Source of the DNA: Mortierella alpina
Taxonomy: Eukaryota; Mortierellomycota; Mortierellomycetes; Mortierellales; Mortierellaceae
Direction: 5' to 3'
Length of the DNA stretch: 64,000 nt
Assembly: GCA_029449245.1 (NCBI GenBank)
Contig: JANATF010000003.1
Location: forward strand, 1,798,001-1,862,000
The notes under the pieces were generated by a model, which did not search any database, was not told where the DNA came from, and saw only the letters and a program-made list of their open reading frames with translations. Below, piece after piece: positions 60,525 to 64,000 of this stretch (the first letter of the stretch is position 1; each line of letters opens with the position of its first letter). Made by a program: the position numbers and the translations under genes.

Positions 60525-61650
60525 ATGGACGAGCACGCCCCCATCGTATACGACGTGACTCCGTACAAGGAGGAGACCAGCACTTGGAACGCGGACCCGT
60601 CAGCCTATCTGCTGCGATACTATACCAAATACTACTTCCTGGAGACAGGTACGCTACAAAATGACCACATCCTATATATCGCACTTCTCGGTGGTGGTCT
60701 AACGGATCGTTGACCTTATCAATGTCTGGTTTTTGATACAGATGGCAAGAGCCAGAAGAATGTCCCAGCATCATCCGCAGAAACAACGACACCCCAGTCA
60801 GTGCCAAAGATTATCGACCACGAAACAGGGCTCGAAGTCTTGCGTGGGGACCAGTTCGTCTATCAGTCTCCCAACAAACTGTGCATCATCGGACTTGCAC
60901 CCACCCACCCATTGATCGCACAGCCAGACCGGTACAAGGTCTTGAGCATACGCTTTGATTCAAAAATCCAAAGTGCTCTACCCCAGCCAACCTCGATTCC
61001 TGCAAACTCAAAGAAACAACCACCACCACCCTGTCAAGCAGAGACAGTGATCTGCAAGATCGAAGCATTGGATCTCAAGGAGCAGGAAAGAGCAAAGACG
61101 ACTGCACAGGAAGCAGAGAAAGAAGTCTTGGGAGATGCAGAGTCAACACCCGCAACCTCGGCAGAAGTATCATCATCATCATCACCATCATTATCACCAC
61201 CATCACCATCCACAGCAGTAGAAGTGCCTGCAGCTACGAAACCCTCACGGTCCAAGAGCGCACCTGCAGAACACTCAGTCGATCCCACGCGGGTCATCTT
61301 TGTGGTTCGAAGCGCTATCGGTGGACATGTCATTGAGCTGAACGAGCGACTGATGAAGCGCACCACCCCTATCATCACGGATGCGGACATTATCCAAACC
61401 CTACTTCAAAAGGTAGTCGTATGTGTTTTTTTTGCCAATATTGCTCTATCGCCCTTCTTTTTCACTACTAACTATTTCGAATATCGCTGATACAAAAACA
61501 TAGGCGTCCACCCATGGATTTGTTGCAGTGATCCGACCCAAGATCGACAACACTGAAATCGCGCTCAAAGATCTTTGCACTATGGACAAGTATAACGCCA
61601 TGCGGCAAAACACCGACCAGGTGAAAGACTTGTCGGAAAACGTGGAATAA
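60525..61650 (+). CDS. ABITRAM/FAM206A (Simiate) family protein
   Basis: Three exons, 60525-60648, 60742-61412 and 61504-61650, encode 313 residues. The family core is split by a low-complexity insert. YYTKYYF and LRGDQFVYQSPNKLCIIGLA plus THPLI come first, then after a Ser/Pro-rich loop of about 100 residues come GGHVIELNERLMKR and STHGFVAVIRPKIDN. These motifs match animal ABITRAM, an actin-binding nuclear protein with a lipoyl-like fold. The fungal role is unknown. It shares a minimal 18-bp start-to-start gap with the DDE gene on the opposite strand. Confidence 0.85.
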
Positions 61651-61799
61651 AAGAAACAACCCCCACAAATTGATTCTTCAAGTTTTTTTTTCATTTTTTT
61701 TATTTTCGTCATTATTTACAGAGAAGAATCGGGAGGCGGTGTTCGCAGCAAGGAAGGGAGCGAAATAGGAACTATGTTACAAGAAGAGAAGCATCAAAA

Positions 61800-61857
61800 G
61801 TGTGTGTGAAAGAGAGGAAGAGAGGGAGGAAGAGAAGGAGAAAAGAAAGAAAAAGGT
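61800..61857. repeat. Purine-rich tract
   Basis: Nearly uninterrupted G and A, mostly GAAAGA/GAGGGA units, in the 3' region shared by the ABITRAM gene and the gene to its right. Confidence 0.8.
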
Positions 61858-61927
61858 AGTGAAGAGAGAATGAGATGTAAAAAAAAAAAAGTGAACATCT
61901 CTTCAGAAAACGCACAAGTCAACCGGA

Positions 61928-64000
61928 TCAAGACGAACGGACGCTCTTGATACCAGTCTCGAACACTTGAAGCCATTGCGAGAGATCGCTAACAGTCATC
62001 TGCAATTCCTCCATCAGGTCTTCGTTCCTGCGAAGGGCATCCATCTGGAGGGCTCGGGGCTCGGGTGTCACCAGGAGCAGGTGCATCGGCATGTTCTGGA
62101 GTTGGTTCTGAAGTTGCTGCTGCTGCAAATGGTGCTGAAGGTGCAATTGTTGCTGCTGCGTGTGCGCATGACCATGGTGGGAGTGGCCACCATTGTTGCT
62201 CTGGTGGTTAGATTGGTGCTGATGCTGTTGCTGCTGACCATGATGATGGTGGTGGTGGCTCAGATGGGGTTGGCTGTTGCTAGCCACGAGAGAGGACGTA
62301 GAAGCATTATGATGGTTCAAAAACTGGTTCGCAGTGCTGGCATGAGCGTTCGAATGTGCATAGCTACTGCCGGATGGTGGGTAGGAAGGACTGGTGATAT
62401 TCATCACTGACTTTGCGCTGTTGGTGGGGGCGTTATTGGGCACCAATGTCGTGCTGCTGATGTTGCTGTTGCTGGTAAACTGAGGAAGAGAGGAGGGAGA
62501 CGTAGACAAGTTTGTCGGCATGGATGCGGTGTGTGCAGACATTGATGAGGTATAAATCGAGGATCCTTGTCCAGACAACGATGAGCTTGATGCAAACTGC
62601 TGTTGATGTTGTTGTTGCTGCTGCATTCCATGGGATGCGTTACTGTTCCTCCCGCCGTTGGCGTGGCCGGAAATACTGCCATAAGACGATGAGAGCGAGG
62701 AGGAAGATGTCATTGAATGAAGCATGGGGCGCAGTGGACTTGATGACAACGTGGATGCATTCATTGACGAAGGCGCAATAAAGCGCGTAGTCGAAGGCGA
62801 CGGCGGCAGTAGCAGCGGATTGGGAGCATAATCATCTACCGAGCTCTGTTTTGGTACCGCGAAAAAATAGGGATGTGAGAAAGGCCCCATGTCAGTAATG
62901 AGCAATATCCATACAGCAAGCGTCGAAAACGTTATACAGCCAGCTGTAACACGGATCATGTTTGTCCTCAATAGGACTATGATCCCACAAGACCCATCCA
63001 CATCCGGTATGGTTCTGTACTGCGTTCCCATTCTTTCTGTCACACACCAATACGCACCTTCTTTGGCGGGATCATGATCACAGAAAGCCCTCCATTCAGA
63101 TTCGTCATGCTGATACTGCGTCGACGCGGGGAGCTAGCCCTACTGAAGCGGCTGATGTCTGTGAGGTTAGGTTCCGGGACATGTGAGTGCTGCTGCTGCT
63201 GATATCCTGAATGTTGTTGATGCTGACTGTGATGCTGGTAATGACCTTGCAGTGATGGCGACGGTAGTTGGCCCGAAAAAGACCCCGAGTGCTGAGCTTG
63301 TGCTCTGCTGGAGTGGGATCCTGTCTTTGAAAGAGACTCCTGCTCCTGCCTCAGCATGCTGGTGGATCGAATCCTTCTTGCGGAGTTCTCGCTAGATCCA
63401 GCCGACCTCAGTCCTGACCGCGGCAGAGCAGAGCCTGGACTTTGATTGGTACCAGTGGAATTGGCCACGGACGCCGACGAGACTGATGATGTGGATGCTG
63501 AGGAAGAGGAAGAGGACGCCGCATGATGGTTCGGGAGTGAATGCGATGAATAATTCAGCTGACCAAATGTTGGGTCACTGCTAATACTTGACGCTGGTGA
63601 AAGCCCGTCTCTCTCGCTTGCGGTTGACACGCTCCCGCGGTGCACTCTAGTTGAGCCCGACGCTGATGTTGCAGTCGGCGCACTGTCAGCCAAAACGTTT
63701 AGCATCTTCAAGTGAGCAGGCGAATGTCCAAAGGGGGGCAGCCTCTCCTCGCTAATATTGATAGGCTGTATACCCAGAGCCGCTATTCCAGATGAGATGC
63801 CTGCCAATGATCCTGAAAATGATCCAGTAAGGGAGTCGCTGTTACTGCTATGCTCGCCCGAGGGAGCTGCACTCGCTGACGGTGTTGTTCCAGCAGATTC
63901 CATGCCATGGAATGTCGAGCTCCGGACTGCTGCTGCACTGGGCGGTCGTATTGGTAAACTCGGTCGCAAATGAGAGAACCGTTCCGACTGAGAAAAGTCG
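61928..64000 (-). CDS. Ser/Gln/His-rich low-complexity protein, 5' end beyond window
   Basis: Two exons are visible: the last, 62845-61928, and an upstream one reaching from 63058 past the right edge, where the frame stays open with no ATG. At least 619 residues are present. Long Ser runs, poly-Gln blocks (CAG/CAA repeats), a run of six His and Asn-rich stretches dominate. Short less-biased segments are SRASSPRRRSISMTNL and a C-terminal helix EDLMEELQMTVSDLSQWLQV. No domain is recognised. The composition is typical of prion-like transcription or RNA-binding regulators, but that is only an analogy. Confidence 0.7.

Noticed and set aside
62580-62630. CTG/TTG repeats as a regulatory microsatellite
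   Set aside because: They encode poly-Gln in the minus-strand Ser/Gln/His-rich protein and need no other explanation.

Overview
This window is nuclear DNA of a filamentous, early-diverging fungus. The intron-dense genes, the gene set and the pyrimidine-rich leaders fit Mucoromycota, most likely Mortierellomycotina; this is inferred from gene content, not from a database search. Genes carry up to about eleven exons. Most introns are about 50-110 nt with GT-AG ends, and at least two appear to be GC-AG. The fungal diagnosis rests on an alpha-aminoadipate lysine gene (homoisocitrate dehydrogenase), a Skt5/Chs4-type chitin synthase activator and a Hog1 MAP kinase. Several other genes are familiar from animals and rare in yeasts: RHAMM/HMMR-like, EED, ABITRAM, SAP30BP and PRKRIP1.

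Layout. (1) 1-5.1 kb is accessory and repeat-rich: a partial ORF at the edge, a small secreted protein, a foldback element of about 0.85 kb split by a 246-bp TA-flanked MITE, and a decayed non-LTR retrotransposon. (2) 5.1-14.6 kb is a compact minus-strand run: an alpha/beta hydrolase fused to a dual-specificity phosphatase, a p24 cargo receptor, the Hog1 MAPK and a large divergent protein kinase. (3) 15.3-28.8 kb holds Fes1, XPA, a G-protein alpha subunit behind a long pyrimidine-rich leader, glycogen branching enzyme and an NBR1-type autophagy receptor. (4) 29.2-42.9 kb is housekeeping: Prp22 helicase, cytosolic TrpRS, eIF3h, Rrs1, Gpi8 and SAP30BP. (5) 44-56 kb holds a Sel1-repeat Skt5-like protein with a CaaX box, a long coiled-coil RHAMM-like protein, PRKRIP1, an EED-like WD40 protein and an orphan. 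(6) 56.9-64 kb holds Lys12, an intact DDE transposase-like gene head-to-head with ABITRAM, and the 3' part of a Ser/Gln/His-rich protein that runs off the window.

The genes do not form one pathway cluster. Themes recur: stress and nutrient signalling (Hog1, G alpha, Fes1), splicing (Prp22, SAP30BP, PRKRIP1), translation and ribosome assembly (TrpRS, eIF3h, Rrs1) and the secretory pathway and wall (p24, Gpi8, Skt5). Exon coordinates were read by eye from splice signals and reading phase. For most multi-exon genes the spliced length is an exact multiple of three and ends at a stop. I found no CRISPR array, rRNA or convincing tRNA.
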